Positions 36,822 to 49,500 of a DNA stretch of 64,000 nt are shown here, piece after piece. The stretch covers positions 310,001-374,000 of the forward strand of contig MU006242.1 in assembly GCA_010093685.1 (NCBI GenBank), given 5' to 3'. The stretch is from Ophiobolus disseminans (Eukaryota > Ascomycota > Dothideomycetes > Pleosporales > Phaeosphaeriaceae). The position numbers were made by a program, and so were the translations under genes. Numbering within the stretch: the first letter of the stretch is position 1; each line of letters starts with the position of its first letter. Under the pieces are notes generated by a model. The model did no database searches. It was not told the origin of the DNA and saw only the letters and a program-made list of their open reading frames with translations.

Positions 36822-39315
36822 TCAACCACCCACCTTCATCCCCTCTTCCCACACCCGATTATGATTCTGCGCCCACTCCTCCGCCAACCCCTCGTCGCCC
36901 CTAAGTCTCGCTATAATCGCCTTCTTCATCAACTGCTCGCACTCGCCCGCAAGATACCCGCTCTTCTTGTAGCAAGTCCGCGCCCTGTCGATATACAATT
37001 CCGCTTTCGCTACATTCGCCGCCGTCGAGCGATTCGCACTCGGACCCGATGGCGACGAAATGGACGTTGATGTCTTGGGCGCTCCGTTCGGATCCGCAAG
37101 ACCCATATACGCGTCCGCGAGATGCGAATACAGCGTCCCGATGAGCATGTTATCCGCGCCCTCCAGCGCCTGAGGAACAACGCCCTCAGCTAATCTCTTC
37201 GCGCTCGTGTACTCGCCCAGTCCGTTCAGGATATTCGCTAGCAAGCCTACAGCGGCCCATAAACTAGGCATGAGTCTCGCCTTGAAACTAACACTTGCCG
37301 CTCTGAGCGCGACGCCGAAGCCGCGCTCGGGCTTGCCTACTTTGCGGAAGAGGTCGGCTTTCATGAGGAGCACGTTTACGCGCTGGAGCACGTCTGCGTT
37401 GTCTTCTTTGAGGGAGTGGGCGAGGGCGGATATAGAGGTGTAGGCTTGGCTGTAGTGGCCGCGGGAAACGAGGTAGTCGATGTGAGATTCATGGAGGAGG
37501 AAGGAGACTTCTGGGTCGAGAGGGGTGGAAGAGGGGTGGTTTGGGGGTTGAGGTTTGAGGGTGGTGAGGAGGTGGGTGCAGGTTGGCCAGTCGGATCTGG
37601 GGAAGGTCAGTATCTTGCTATGTGAGGAAAGAGTAGTGGGGGATGGACCGTCGGATGGCTCGCTTGAACTTGATGACGCCGATGCAGAGGATGAGGTATT
37701 GGTGGTATTTGAGCGACTTGTGGACGGTGGGATCGATGGATTCGAGAGCTGTAATGGCATCGTTGTAGCGCCCGCTCTGGCTCATGATGAACGCCAGTCG
37801 ACCGACTGCTCGGATGCGTTCGTCGATGGGACAATAGTGATTGTAGCAGTCGAGCAGCAGTTCGCAATGCACGTTGGCCATGTGCGGTATGCCCAGTCGC
37901 GAGTAAAGTGTTGATTGGAGAAGCATCTGGCTGCCGTAGTTGCTGACACTTTCTTTGATGTTGAGATGGGAGGATTGGTACATGTACTCAAAGGCTCGAG
38001 GTATGGAGTCACCCTTGATTGCAGTCAGTCGTGGCAGCGTCAGAGGAGAGTTGCAAATACTCACTGTCGCAAGACTCAGCTTTGCCTCGTTGAGCAATGT
38101 GGCACTGAGCAGGTTGTACATCTTCGCATCCTTCGCCTTTGCCTTCAAGAAGGTCAACGCATCCCTCTCGCTCCCAAGCATGTTCATGTAGCCGGCGCTC
38201 TTCATTTGTTTGGGAAATGCTTTAGCCATGTGGTTGAGCCAGCTGAGACTGAAACTCAGGCAGGTCATATCTTGGTTCTCCCGTGCTGTCGCAATAGTCT
38301 CGGTGATGGCCGCAATAGCTTCTCCAAAACAACCAAAGTCCGCCTGAAGGATGGCCATGTGTAGAAGAGCGTACTGGTAGTGTATCTTCTCGCGCGTCTG
38401 CATTGCGTAATCGTAGTAGCGGTGTAAATTGTCGAAAGACGAGGTATAGTCTCCAGCTTTCCATGCATCAAAGAATTGAACAAGATGTGCTTGTCGATGG
38501 ACCAGTCCCGAGGATGATACCATGCCCTGAAGTTGGTTCTTCATGGTCTCGGGAACGCGATCGCCAAACCTTTGCAGTCGGTCGAGTTGGAAGTCCAGAA
38601 TGCGGTCTAGGTCATCGGTGCTTAGCCCTTCCCCTTCTTCGTCTTGATCGTCCAGATGTCCGTAAGCAATCTCGTACAAATCATCGCCAGGCCGTATGCC
38701 CATTTCTGATGCTACCCTGTCGACACCACTCGATGCAAGGCCGGCTAGTCTCTTGGTCCATTGGGCTGTGGGTGCTCTGTACTTGACAAAGGAAGACCAT
38801 AACTTCATCGCGTCGTCAAACTGCAGCCTAGTGAACTCCAGATCTGCCCGACGAACAAATGCGCCAAGAGGTGATGTTTTCGATAAGTAGACACGATCCA
38901 GTGGCGCATCTTCTTGGTTTTCGGACTGTGGTGGAGGATGTACTAGCTCATTCAGGCCTTCGAACAGGACGTGCAGCGCATCGAAGGAGTTCATCTCCCA
39001 CATGTGTTTGAGAAAGACGTCCAGCAGGGTCCTTCCAGGCATGCTTGACGCATGGCCTTGAAGGACATCTTCGAAAGCATCGATTGAGAAAGTAGTATCA
39101 TGGCTTAGAGACGTAGATGATGATGACCTTTGACTGCGGGCGCTAGACGATGGCGAGGAAAGAGTGTGGGAAATGACAAAGGAAAGAATTGGTATCGTGG
39201 AAGAGGATGGTAAAGCCGAGCTACAATACAGACGGACGAGGACTAGAAGGCTGATCTTTTGCGCCGTCAGGTAGCGAGATGTCGTCATGTTGGTGGTTCG
39301 CGTCTGTCGCGTCAA
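36822..39315 (-). CDS. APC5: Anaphase-promoting complex subunit 5
   Basis: Platform subunit of the APC/C ubiquitin ligase. Exons 39315-38065, 38013-37649 and 37596-36822 give 796 aa. The N-terminus (YLTAQKISLLVLVRLYCSSA, then PSSSTIPILSFVISH) is the conserved Apc5 opening; Met10 (39288, MTTSRYL) is probably the true start. The rest is helical TPR-like repeats (YRAPTAQWTKRLAGLA, HYQYALLHMAILQADFGCFG, ANVHCELLLDCYNHYC, LWAAVGLLANILNGLGEY). The first intron is 51 nt, a multiple of three with no stop, so retention would stay in frame. The second uses an unusual GTCCAT donor with a strong CTGAC...CCCCAG end. Confidence 0.85.
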
Positions 39316-39716
39316 GGTCGTTTATGGTTGACAGACTCGCGTTGGACATGAACATATGCTGAGTTCATGCCATCGCGTTCGAGTAGCATGGAAGATTCCG
39401 AAGTTATGTTGTTAGTGTTATTGTGTTGTTCTGGGTGATGGAACGTGTGAGAACTTGCGATGTTGCGGCAAGAGTGCCGGAAAGGGAAGACTGGAGGGGA
39501 AAGCGCGAAATCAGATGACCGCGCGTTTTACATTTATGCAAGGCGGGGCAGAATTATAGCTAGAGCAGTCTCCAACATTTCGATAAATAGTGGCTAATCT
39601 GGTGCGAATGTCACACTTGATCAAATATGTCCAGAAGTTACACGAGTACGAAAGATGGCAGAGACAATGCGCAGAGTACCTAGGTATGATGGTAGACATC
39701 CTTAGCATTTACACAA
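39316..39716. other. Intergenic
   Basis: About 400 bp upstream of APC5 and downstream of CIA30. Nothing recognised. Confidence 0.5.
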
Positions 39717-40587
39717 CTATGTAATTGTCTCCTTGGGTGCTTTCCCAATTCCAGAATCCGTCCTTCCCACGTTCTTGTTGTAGTCCCCATGCTTCCTGTG
39801 CCAGGTCGGCAAGCCGCCCACAACACCCGGGACATCCCATAAGATGTGATCATCCGAGTTTGCGTTCGTGGCCCATACCTTGCTGATGCTCAGGTCATAA
39901 GGACCCGGTATGCGGTCGATCAAACTTATGCCGACTGTGCGCACCTTCTGTGTCATCATCTCTCGCTGTGGCTCTACCACCTGCCCATGGTTCGTGCGCA
40001 CAAACTCATTCCACCTGATGAGGATGGTCTCCCACTCCCCGGGTGTCTTCGAGTGCAGCAAATGCTGGTGGATGTCCGTGGGTACAATAGACTCGGTCTG
40101 CACGTTGACAAAGTACTTGCGACCGTCCGACTTGAACTGAATGGCGAGGAAGTTGTACATGGTCATGTCCCACAACGACTTGCCGAAGATGGTGTTGCCT
40201 CGGTCAAGCGTTCTCCACCCTGCATAGCCTGTTCTCTGGATGTGTGGCTGGTTGTGAGGAAGCTGTGTGGATATGGTGCCGCTAAAGCGGACGTGGGAGG
40301 GCTCAGTCTGGGTGACGGGATGGTACTCGAAGCCGGCGGTGGAGAAGCCGCCGATGTCCTTGTCGCTCATGGTCTTGCATCGCTCCAGGTCCTCGGCCTT
40401 TTCGAATTGGATGAGCGGGAAGGGTTTTGTGGGCGACTTCAGGGCCTCAAACTTGAGCGCTGCGGTGGTTAGTCTTCGTAGTGTGCAGTAACGCGATGCT
40501 CTGCTCACCAATATTGGAGAGGCGCTTGAATTCATCCAAGCTGCGCTTGAGAAAGCCTGGCGCCAGGCAAGATGCAGTCGGGCGCAT
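39717..40587 (-). CDS. CIA30: Complex I intermediate-associated protein 30 (CIA30 / NDUFAF1-like)
   Basis: Mitochondrial assembly chaperone for the membrane arm of NADH dehydrogenase. Exons 40587-40509 and 40459-39717 give 273 aa. The start was chosen because it gives MRPTASCLAPGFLKRSLDEF followed by KRLSN, joined through GTGAGC...CTAAC...CGCAG to ALKFEALKSPTKPFPLIQFE; the overlapping long frame starting at 40595 reads through the intron and is less family-like. The core has the CIA30 fold pattern (TMSDKDIGGFSTAGFEYHP, RFSGTISTQLP, RTGYAGWRT, GDGRKYFVN-type strands). APC5 and CIA30 are known flank genes of mating-type loci in some Dothideomycetes. Confidence 0.88.
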
Positions 40588-40900
40588 TGTTGCATGCAAT
40601 CAACGTCTCTTCACAAGATCGCGTCTTCGGGGCTGCGGCGTGTGGCGGGCGCATCAACTGCTGGCGACCCTTGAACGACGCTCATAAACAGTGACGTTTT
40701 CGCCGGCCGCCTTGCCGCATTGGCTGCCATCCAAAAATTTGGGCCTTGATGTGCACTCGCCAGCTTCACAACACCGCCAGTTCACGAATACTACGTTTGA
40801 TACCCGCATAGTCTTACCGCCCATACGACCTCGTGCAGTGCGTGTGTTGCGCCTCCCAATCAACCCACACGTATTCCTCGCCACACGCCCTCCGACCTAG
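40588..40900. other. Divergent promoter region CIA30 / RIM2
   Basis: About 310 bp shared promoter. Nothing further recognised. Confidence 0.5.
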
Positions 40901-42104
40901 ATGACCTTCGACCAACCCTCTCGGCCTCGGAGTATACGAGACGATACCACCCAGCCTCTGCAAGCACTACCGCCTTCGTCGCGCGAGATTGGCGAGGTGA
41001 TTCCGCCGAAACAGCCCAATGGCGCTCCGGTAGCAGCCCAAACCGCGCCCTTTGCGAAGACATGGGCGCATTTCGTGGCGGGAGGGTGAGCATGCCCCGA
41101 TTTGTTGCAGACGTGTACGGAAAGGACTGACACTCTACAGTCTCGGTGGCATGGCTTCTGCGACCCTGACCGCCCCACTTGACGTACTCAAGACCCGCCT
41201 CCAATCCACATACTACCAGCAACATCTCGCTGCCATGCGCACTGCCAGAGGCCTACCTCCGATCGAAAGCATGTCGTTTGCTCGCAGCTCACTGCTCCAT
41301 GTCCGCGAAACGGGGGAAATACTATGGCAGGTCCCAAAGGCAGAGGGCTGGAGAGCGCTGTTCAAGGGACTTGGGCCCAACCTCATAGGCGTTGTACCTG
41401 CTCGCGCTATCAACTTCTACGCCTACGGAAACGGGAAGCGTATCATCAGCAACAAGTTCAACAATGGCCAGGAAGCAGCGTGGGTCCATCTTTGCGCCGC
41501 AGCCACCGCAGGTATTGTCACCGGAACAGCAACCAATCCTATCTGGTTGGTCAAGACTCGGCTGCAATTGGACAAGAACATGCACACAGATGGTAGAGGC
41601 CGCCAGTACAAGAACGCGCTCGACTGCACCATGCAGACAATACGGAAAGAGGGCTTCCTTGGGCTCTACCGAGGACTTACCGCCAGCTATCTAGGAGTGA
41701 CAGAGAGCACATTGCAGTGGATGCTGTACGAACAGATGAAACTGGCACTGTTGCGACGGGAAGAGCGAGTCGCAGCTAGCGGGCGTGCTCCAACAACCTG
41801 GGACCAGACCGTTGCATGGACCGGAAAGATCACTGCTGCCGGCTCTGCGAAATTCATAGCCGCCATCATCACATACCCTCACGAGGTGGTTCGAACACGA
41901 TTACGGCAGGCACCCGAGCTGAACGGGCGAGTCAAATACACCGGCCTTGCCCAATGCTTTCGCCTTATCTGGAAAGAAGAAGGCATGGCGGCCCTCTATG
42001 GCGGACTTGTGCCCCACATGTTCCGTGTGGTGCCCAGTGCTGCAATCATGTTCGGTACCTACGAGGGAGTACTGAAGCTTCTTGGAGAGAGTAGCAATCA
42101 GTAA
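40901..42104 (+). CDS. RIM2: Mitochondrial pyrimidine nucleotide carrier (Rim2-like)
   Basis: Inner-membrane carrier exchanging pyrimidine (deoxy)nucleotides, needed for mtDNA maintenance. Exons 40901-41085 and 41141-42104 give 382 aa. Three carrier signatures appear in order: APLDVLKTRLQ, NPIWLVKTRLQ and YPHEVVRTRLRQ, each followed by the GLYRGL/ALYGGL type motif. NPIWLVKTRLQLD and the W in LQWMLYEQMK are typical of the SLC25A33/36/Rim2 branch rather than other carriers. The roughly 60-residue N-terminus is longer than usual and basic. Intron 41086-41140 splits a Gly codon. Confidence 0.9.
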
Positions 42105-42772
42105 AGACGCCACTCACAGCCGAACCCACACTGGGGTCGCATGTATACTACCAGGGACTGCATTGAACTGGCGTTGTGTGAATTGACCTTGTATAACATC
42201 ATGTCGACTACGCTTTGGTATGAAAGAGTGTATGTACATTATGAAAAGCGTTATGAAGAGTTCGGAAGTTCAGACGATTTCCGGACCCCTGTAATATAGA
42301 GCATGAATCCATGTTGATAAAATCTATGAAGGAATTCAAGTTGGACATGGGAGCGCCATAGGTTGCAATCATCCTTGACCTAGCTTACAAGGGCCTGTCT
42401 ACTCTTGAGAATTTCCACGAAATAATTAGCCTGTAAAAAAATAACGAGGATGAACAGGCTGTTCAGCCCGTATTGATCTTCTCCAGCTCGATGACGACGC
42501 TGTATTTCTTCGACCGAGCTATTATATAGATTCCCGAGGAACAACCTCTGTTTCACTCAGTATCAGCAGTTAATGCTGGAAAGCATTGTGATTGAAGCAG
42601 AAATGCATTGAGAATTTTGTGTCAGAATCTGGCATCCGGACTCTAGCTGGAGGGCTCGGAGGTCCGACGATGCATAATCTCGTGACTTGCCCTCCGAACG
42701 CCAAACTTTCGACGACTCCACCTACGCATTGCGCAACATCCACGGCCACCCTGCACACATCCGTCCGCTACA
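42105..42772. other. Intergenic
   Basis: About 670 bp. Long AT-richer 3' flank of RIM2 and promoter of the next gene. No supported gene. Confidence 0.5.
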
Positions 42773-44035
42773 ATGTCGTCAAATCTACCACTTCGTACGA
42801 CTCGAATACCAGCGCTCCAACGACAATGCCTCTTCCAACGCCGCCAACCACGCGCATTCTCCACCACCGCACCACAAGCACTCGCCTCTACGTCACCACG
42901 CCTGCGCGGGCAGCAACTCGGCAGTTCAGACAAATCGACAACTAAGGCTGCTGCGAAGAGCCAGGTAGGGCCAGCGCCGAGGGTCCACTATGAGAAAGCA
43001 CTATCGGATCAGGGCATGTTGGCTGAGGATATCGGATTATTGCAGGATACTGTGATTAGGGCGAGATTTAGGGACCTTCCAGCGGTATGGAAAGGGGAGT
43101 TTTGGAGCTACGTTTGGAAGCTGGTGAAGAGCAAAGGAACGGCGCTGTACTCGTAAGTTCACTTGGCATTGGAAAGTGTGAGGAAGACGAGACCTTGGTG
43201 GCAGGCCGAGAGACAGAGGATTGTGTAGAAGAGCATGAGATGCTAACAACTTCCCAGGAGATCAATTTACAACCGCATGTTGTACAGGAAGGGATTTAAA
43301 AGCTATCTCCCCGTCGACAGATACAACAACACCCAGCTCAAAGACACCGCTAAAAAGCTCTACGAGCAGATATACTCCAACTTCGCAAAGTTCGTACTCT
43401 CCCACCTATGCCTTCCCTTATTCCCCCATCACTAACACAATTCAACCCACAGAGGCGAACTCCAGCCCATATCCCGCTTCTGCCTTCCCCCTCTGACAAG
43501 CAACTTCAAAACCCGCATCGACGCCCGCGGCACCCTCAAAATGGACTGGAAACTCGTGTCCTTCAACTCCGTCAGCGTCGTCTCGCACCGCACGCAACCC
43601 TTCGGCGAAGACCAACCAAATACCGCATACCGCCAGGCCGTCGTGCGCATCGAGTCAACGCAGCAACTCAAGCTGTCGGGCGAATCTAGCCCCTCGACAT
43701 CCGGCGTGAGCGAGCGCTCCTCGCGGAAAGGCCTGCGCTGGGTTCCTGATGAGGTTCAGCTGAAACAGGATACGAAGACTGGCGAGAAGGCTGCGGATAC
43801 TAGCGAAAAGAGTGCGATCGTGGCTGCGAAGAGGGAGTCAGGGAGAGTAGCGGATAACGGGGAGCCGAAAAAGGTTGTCGAGTATCTAGTGTTGCAGAAG
43901 CGGATGCTTAGGGGCAAGGAGGAGAACTGGAAGGTTTGGGGCTTCGCGCAGGAGAGTACGCCTGAGAGCCTAGAGGAGGATGCCGTGTATTGGCGGAAAA
44001 CGCTGGATGCGCAGGCTGCGCAGGTGGCGGGATGA
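42773..44035 (+). CDS. Mitochondrial ribosome-associated protein, mL45/Mba1-like (Tim44-like domain)
   Basis: Exons 42773-43152, 43258-43389 and 43453-44035 give 364 aa. The N-terminus (MSSNLPLRTTRIPALQRQCL, followed by FQRRQPRAFSTTAPQ) is a clear mitochondrial presequence. The central part (FWSYVWKLVKSKGTALYSRS, IYNRMLYRKGFKSYLPVDRY, LYEQIYSNFAKGELQPISRF) matches the Tim44/mL45 fold that places the mitoribosome at the inner membrane export site. A Lys/Ser-rich insert (about 240-300) separates the last strands (VVEYLVLQKRMLRGKEENWK VWGF type). Of the same-fold families, mL45/Mba1 fits better than Tim44, which has a long N-terminal coiled coil absent here. Confidence 0.75.
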
Positions 44036-44434
44036 AGTGCGGGAGCAGTCGGAGTGTAACAATATCTGTGTATGCATGGGGAGGTGTTGAACGCTTGTCG
44101 CATCTGTCACGCTTGAGAGTCTACACTCGTACCGAAGAATAATCACTCAAGAGGCGCAAGTTTCGCGCGATCATTCTGAGAAATCATGGTCATGAAAGGA
44201 TACCGTGTTCATGTCGTGATGTAACTCTAGCTGCTGATAGCACCCCCGGTAGATGTCGCCCATCTGCCGTTCAGCGCTGGCCATTCCCAAAATATCGCAC
44301 ACTCATTCTACTCTCCCGCAACCTGCCGTGCACCTGTCTCGCGACTGTGCTCGGATAGCCTGGGGCTTCTTGATCGATACTCAAGGCTGTACCATAGCAG
44401 GCGTTCGGGAAGGAAAGCGGTGGCAGTCGCAAGT
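44036..44434. other. Intergenic between convergent genes
   Basis: About 400 bp. Nothing recognised. Confidence 0.5.
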
Positions 44435-44982
44435 TTAGAAACCGTGAACCTGTTTAAGATTAGCAAGCAAATCCACACTTCGCAGCGACGTGTGACTCAC
44501 CTTGATGGTCTTCGCATCAAGTCCCAAGCCGTCCTTCTTGTCCGTCAAGAAGTCTTGAACGTCCTTGCGCTGGTCACCTTGGAGCTGGACGACCTCGCCC
44601 ATCTCCGCATCGGTGACTATCGTGCCATTGCAGGCAAACTTCTTCTTGATCACCTTGAGGATCTTCTTCTGGTCGAATTTCTTAGGCAGTCCCTGGACTG
44701 TGGTTAAGGTCTTGCGGCCATTACGCTCTGCGTCACGTCAGCATGTGCGCATATAAGGGGCGGTGAGGCAGCAGGCAGCTGTGTAGTGTGGGAAGGCGGT
44801 ACGAAGTTTGCACGTGGCGCAAACCGCGAGCGCGTAGTGAGAGCGAGTGCTTGTGCGAGGTCGTGAGGGAACGTACGTTGGATACGAATGTGAATGTAGT
44901 CCTGCTGACTCTGCTTGACCTGGCCGGTATCTTCATCCGCTTCCGCGAACGGGTCGAAAGTCTTGAGATTCTCGATGGACAT
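44435..44982 (-). CDS. SUI1: Translation initiation factor eIF1 (SUI1)
   Basis: Start-codon fidelity factor of the 43S complex. Exons 44982-44877, 44727-44501 and 44449-44435 give 115 aa, the family length. The sequence has the eIF1 core: MSIENLKTFDPFAEADED, QDYIHIRIQQRNGRKTLTTV, QGLPKKFDQKKILKVIKKKF, ACNGTIVTDAEMGEVVQLQG, DQRKDVQDFL, ending KVHGF. The last exon is only 15 nt (Val-His-Gly-Phe-stop). The Gln in IQQRNG is created by splicing (C plus AG). Confidence 0.95.
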
Positions 44983-45416
44983 ACGAGAACTGTGGAGGGG
45001 TTCGTGTATGTGCGTTTGGTTGAAGAGGGAGGGTGTGAGTCTGGTGTATGAGAATCGAGTCTTGTTTGGTCGTGGGTGGTCTGCGTTAGTGAGTGAGTGC
45101 GGTGTTTATGCTGGAAGGCTGGTGAGGAAAGAGGTGGGGTGCGCGAAATGCGGGAAGGGACGCCCGAGAGCCCCGCCAAAACCTTGGAAGTGTGTGAATT
45201 TGGCGCTTGCCGCTTTGAGCGCCGCGATCGCGTTTATCGGTCTTGACGGTGAAACAAACGATAATAGGCATGTGCGGATACCAGATTCTGATTGTACAGC
45301 TTCATTCCTGAATCTGCTAGAAGCTAGTGGCTCTTAGACACCTTACGATTACAATTACACAGTACAAGTCCTCGACCCCTGGCGTTAGTCACACCGTTCC
45401 ATCGTACTACAAGGTA
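44983..45416. other. Intergenic
   Basis: About 430 bp, promoter of SUI1 and 3' flank of the Asterix gene. Nothing recognised. Confidence 0.5.
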
Positions 45417-46163
45417 CTACGCAAGAGGTGCTGGACCTGGCGCCTCTGTTCCGGTAGCCATGCCTGGGCGGCCTGGGGCGGGCGGAAGAAACAACGAAGA
45501 ATAACTCTTTGCACGCGTCAGCCATCTCATGATATACATATGTCTGGCGGCAGGAACCTACAACGAGGAGCGACATGGCTGGAAACCGTTAGCATCGATC
45601 TTGTGCACAGAGTGCTGAACTTACCGGACATGCCAACCTGGAAGTAGGCGGGTGTCGAAGATGTTCGCCTCTGCTCGGGCGACTCGGCGAGCCAGGACTG
45701 TATGGCAAAGACAACAGCAACCCTGCGTCTCATCAGTAGGGATGTGACACGAGATGAAAGAAGCTTACCAGCCGATCATCCTGTTGAGGACATGTGATGT
45801 CAGCTATTCTTTGTTTGCACCATCATCTGGGGCAATCATACTTGTTTCGGGTGAAGATCTAGAGTACGGTATCAGCCGTGCGTGTAGCAAGGGGGTGCAG
45901 AGCGGCACTTACAGCAGCCATGGGCAGCGTGCTTGCCATTGTGCCTGTGCGACTATTAGTAGAAGTGCTACCTCGTACGCTATATGTTACTTGCTAGACA
46001 TATCACCGTCGTTTTTGTCTTTCGCTGGCTCGGCATAAGGCACGACTGGAATGATGTTAGCACGTGACTCGTAACGTATTCACGGATGACGCCGAACGTC
46101 GGGTTGGGATGGAAGGAGGCGCGTACTGAGGTCGGGGCGGCGCATGTCCTTTCGTGAAGCCAT
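45417..46163 (-). CDS. Asterix-family (PAT10/WDR83OS-like) ER membrane protein, eight exons
   Basis: Asterix is the intramembrane subunit of the PAT chaperone at the ER translocon. No single ORF shows it; splicing assembles 117 aa. Exons: 46163-46127, 46045-45995, 45944-45913, 45858-45842, 45780-45769, 45722-45625, 45578-45562, 45506-45417. The protein begins MASRKDMRRPDLIVPYAEPA (the DPRRP-type start of the family), continues TMASTLPMAAIFTRNKMIGW, VAVVFAIQSWLAESPEQRRT, SSTPAYFQVGMSAMSLLVSY and ends PGRPGMATGTEAPGPAPLA. Three helical segments match the family. Exon 5 is 12 nt. The intron after exon 2 (45994-45945) starts with GCAAGT, a GC-AG intron; the only GT donor nearby breaks the frame. 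All eight phases agree. Confidence 0.85.
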
Positions 46164-46544
46164 GGTGGATCTGAGAAGCCTGAGAAGCGCGAGAAGCGAT
46201 GGACTGTCCTGAATGCCGACAGTGTAGTGGGAGCGTTGAGATGGTGTGAGGTTCGAGGCCTTGTCGCCCGCGGATTAGGAGAAGTGCCCATGCTTTAAGC
46301 TATACCTAGTTCCCTGCCACTGCACTGTGACAACTGCCATCTTCAAACCTCACCCCACGGCATCCCCGCCCGTCGCTGCATCCTTCCTTCCTGACAACGA
46401 CACCCAGCTGCGCACTCCTTCCTCCCTTCAGCCTCCAGTCTCGGGTGGTGCTGTATGCCGCCGCCAACTGCTGCCCCGACTCCACCTCGGCCTCCCTTCG
46501 CCCTCGCATGCGCCTGATACGAAGATGATGCCGCTCCTTGTGCG
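46164..46544. other. Divergent promoter region Asterix / MED12
   Basis: About 380 bp, pyrimidine-rich on the plus strand before the MED12 start. Nothing further recognised. Confidence 0.5.
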
Positions 46545-49500
46545 ATGACTTCTCGTCCTGCCCTGGGGAATCATGGCAGCGGTGCGCCTTCTCGGAACCA
46601 GGCCCAGAGCCAGGTGCGACGGCCCTCGAAGCCGGCGAACGCGCTCCCAACCATCGACCTCATCGACCCAGCCCTGGAGGACGAGCGGCCCCCGACACAC
46701 AACGGCGCAAGCGAAGCCCGACCGCCGCCTCGGGGCAGGCCGCCGCTCTTCTACAGCACCGTCGCCAGCAACGGCATCGAGTTGCCCATCCACTCGTTCC
46801 CGTACCAGCCCGCCGCCAACCTACCGGCACCTCCGCGGCCCGGCTCCGTCCACCTGAGGGACGCTTCCCAGCAGCGTCGCATACTGCCGGGCGGGACAGG
46901 AGTCAAGGACGCGCCCAAACTCACTGCGCCAGAAGTTGTGGTTGCGCCTGTTCAGTTTCCGGGCGAGAAAGATGCGGACGTTTTTCCGTGGACCGGCAAG
47001 AGTGCCGAGGATACGCTGTCGGAGACGCTGGTCAAGGCCGGGATAACCAACAAGCCCCTGATCATGAACGAGACGAACACGGCCCGTCCGTCGCTGTGGT
47101 CGAACCTCAAGAACAAGTCGGGCATCACTACCCTGTCGACGCTGTTCGTCGCCGTGCTCGAGAAGAGACAGCAAAGCGGCCGCCTGCAGACGCCCAACAC
47201 CTTCAAGCCGCCACCGCGATTGACGCTGCGAGACTCGAATCGAGAAACATGGCTCCACGACCTGGCGAACCCCACAATGAGCCTCAAAAGGCTGAGCCGC
47301 ACGATACCGCATGGGCTGATGGGCAAGGTGCTGCTGGACCAATGTCTCAACAAGAACATACCCCTTCCACGAGCGTTGTGGCTGGCCAAGTGTGTGGGCA
47401 TCAACGAACTGCGCGCACACAAGCGCAAGGGACAGGCCGGCACCGTGACCTGGGGCAGAGGTTGGACAAGCTCGGTAGAGCAGTTTCTCGACAGCGTCAT
47501 CTCGACGATTGGACAGGGCGATTGGAAGCCTCGAATCACCTACGCGCTCCAGTTGGCTACATGTCTGTATAAGGAGCACTTGCTTGACGACGACCACTTT
47601 CTGGACTGGATGCTGAACGGGTTGGACAGCTGCACTTCCGAACGGTTGTTTATATGGCTGCTTGTGATATCTGTGTCGCATTACTGGAACGACATTACCT
47701 CATGTCGGCGACGGGGCAAGCGTCTTGCAGAGTCGTTGCTCAACTATGTTGGAAAGGTATGACATGATCCCGCCGACGTCTCCATCACCAAACTAACATC
47801 CGTCCTAGCTGTACCAAATCGAGGAACTGGCGTCTTCGGCTGCACTGCAATACCTCGAAAACACATTGTTGAAGCTTCTTGGGACTCGACCAGCGTGCTT
47901 GCTTCTACCGACCTCTTGGGCCAGGCACAGCGCTACACTCAAAAGTCTTGCAGCGAAGCGGAATCATCCTCAGATAACTCAAGCTATTCAAAAGCTGGAG
48001 GGGAGGAACCTCCGACTTCTGCAGTCTTCCAAAGCCTCTGCTCCTGCATCCCAGACTGCCGCTGCCCGGGTGTTCCGCAAACTTGATTCTGTCAACTACA
48101 AGACTACGGTTCGCATTGAGGATTTGTCGTATGAGTGTATGGAGATCATTTCTAATGCTACGCAACTAATATCTGTTCTACTTCAATGGGCCTGTTCTTA
48201 CTACCGCACCGGCTCACACAGAATCTACTTGGCTACCCGGCTGCTTCGTAGATGGAATCACCTGGGCGCTGATGTGTATGAAGGGGTCGTTTCGTACCTA
48301 CACGACATGACGTGGGTGGATTCTGGCGATCTGCGTGTTGTGTTAAGGATTGTTGCCGAACTGGTCCGCTCGAAACACTTCTCAGCGGGCCGCTACCTCC
48401 AGTGGCTCATTGCCACAGGGTCCATGGGCAGCAATATGGATCTAACTTCAGTAAGATAAACCCGTGCTTTATATTCAAATTTGCTAACCGATCTACAGCC
48501 TTCGGCGTGGCCAGTGCGCCTGATCACAGAGTTCCCTCTCACCGGGCTCTCGGACCAAGTTCGTAATCTCCGCTGTACGCTCCTTCGAGGAACCATACAC
48601 TCTGCAGAGGTTGAAGAACAAGCTCTTGGTCTTGCTAAGCGCAGCATTTCTCAAGCGGTACCTGCGCTGTTTGGACTAGATCTGGCGGCCTCGGGTCAAC
48701 CTGAAACCAAAGTTGCAGATCTCAGTTCGACAGTCAGACTTGAGCTTGGCATATGGCTGCGCCAGCGGGTCGCTCAGTATGCGGAAGTCAGCGATCAGTG
48801 AGCACCTATGCTCGTCATCTTATACCCACGCTAATAGATCGTAGCGTTCCTACAAAAGACCCCTCCATCGAGGAAACAGCTGCGGTATCACGCCTCACCG
48901 TTTACGACTATCACATCATCAGGTCCTACCTTGAACAATGGGAAGATTTTGCGATACTGGCAGACGTCGTTGGCATTGCTACTTCATCGTTAGACACTGT
49001 CGTTCTTGCCTCCGTTGCAGACACCCTGAACTATCACATGAAAGCTTTCCGAGCCATAGGCGCCTTCGACCCTCTTTTTGGAAGAGTTGCGATGCGATAC
49101 GCTGCCATTAGGACAGTGCGCTTCCCTGAACGCGAGCTTCTTCTAAGTCTACAAAACCTCACCCGCACAGTGCAACCAGATAGTCAGCTTCTACAGTTGC
49201 TGGCCTACGATCTCAGCCGTCTAGATCAAAGGAATAGCATGGCCGCCTGCTCACCGGCTTCAGACAACATGGGAGAGGTGGTGCAGCATACAGCCACATA
49301 CTCTGACGATGAGATCGAACGGATATTGTCCAGTGGCACTAGCATGGACCAACAGATGATGATTCGGGTTCTGCGAAAGATTATCTGCAATCTCGAAGAA
49401 AACCTAAACAAGGGTTACCTACAGCTCGAAAGTCACCCTACATGGTTTTGGCGATTACGTAGTTTCGACGAGTCAACATTTGATGGGGTGTTACACGAAT

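Noticed and set aside
46538..47572. 344-aa plus-strand ORF overlapping MED12 exon 1, and a 286-aa minus-strand ORF at 46821-47681
   Set aside because: Both overlap the conserved Med12 N-terminal region; their translations are Arg/Gln/Pro-rich with no domain, as expected of GC-rich shadow frames.
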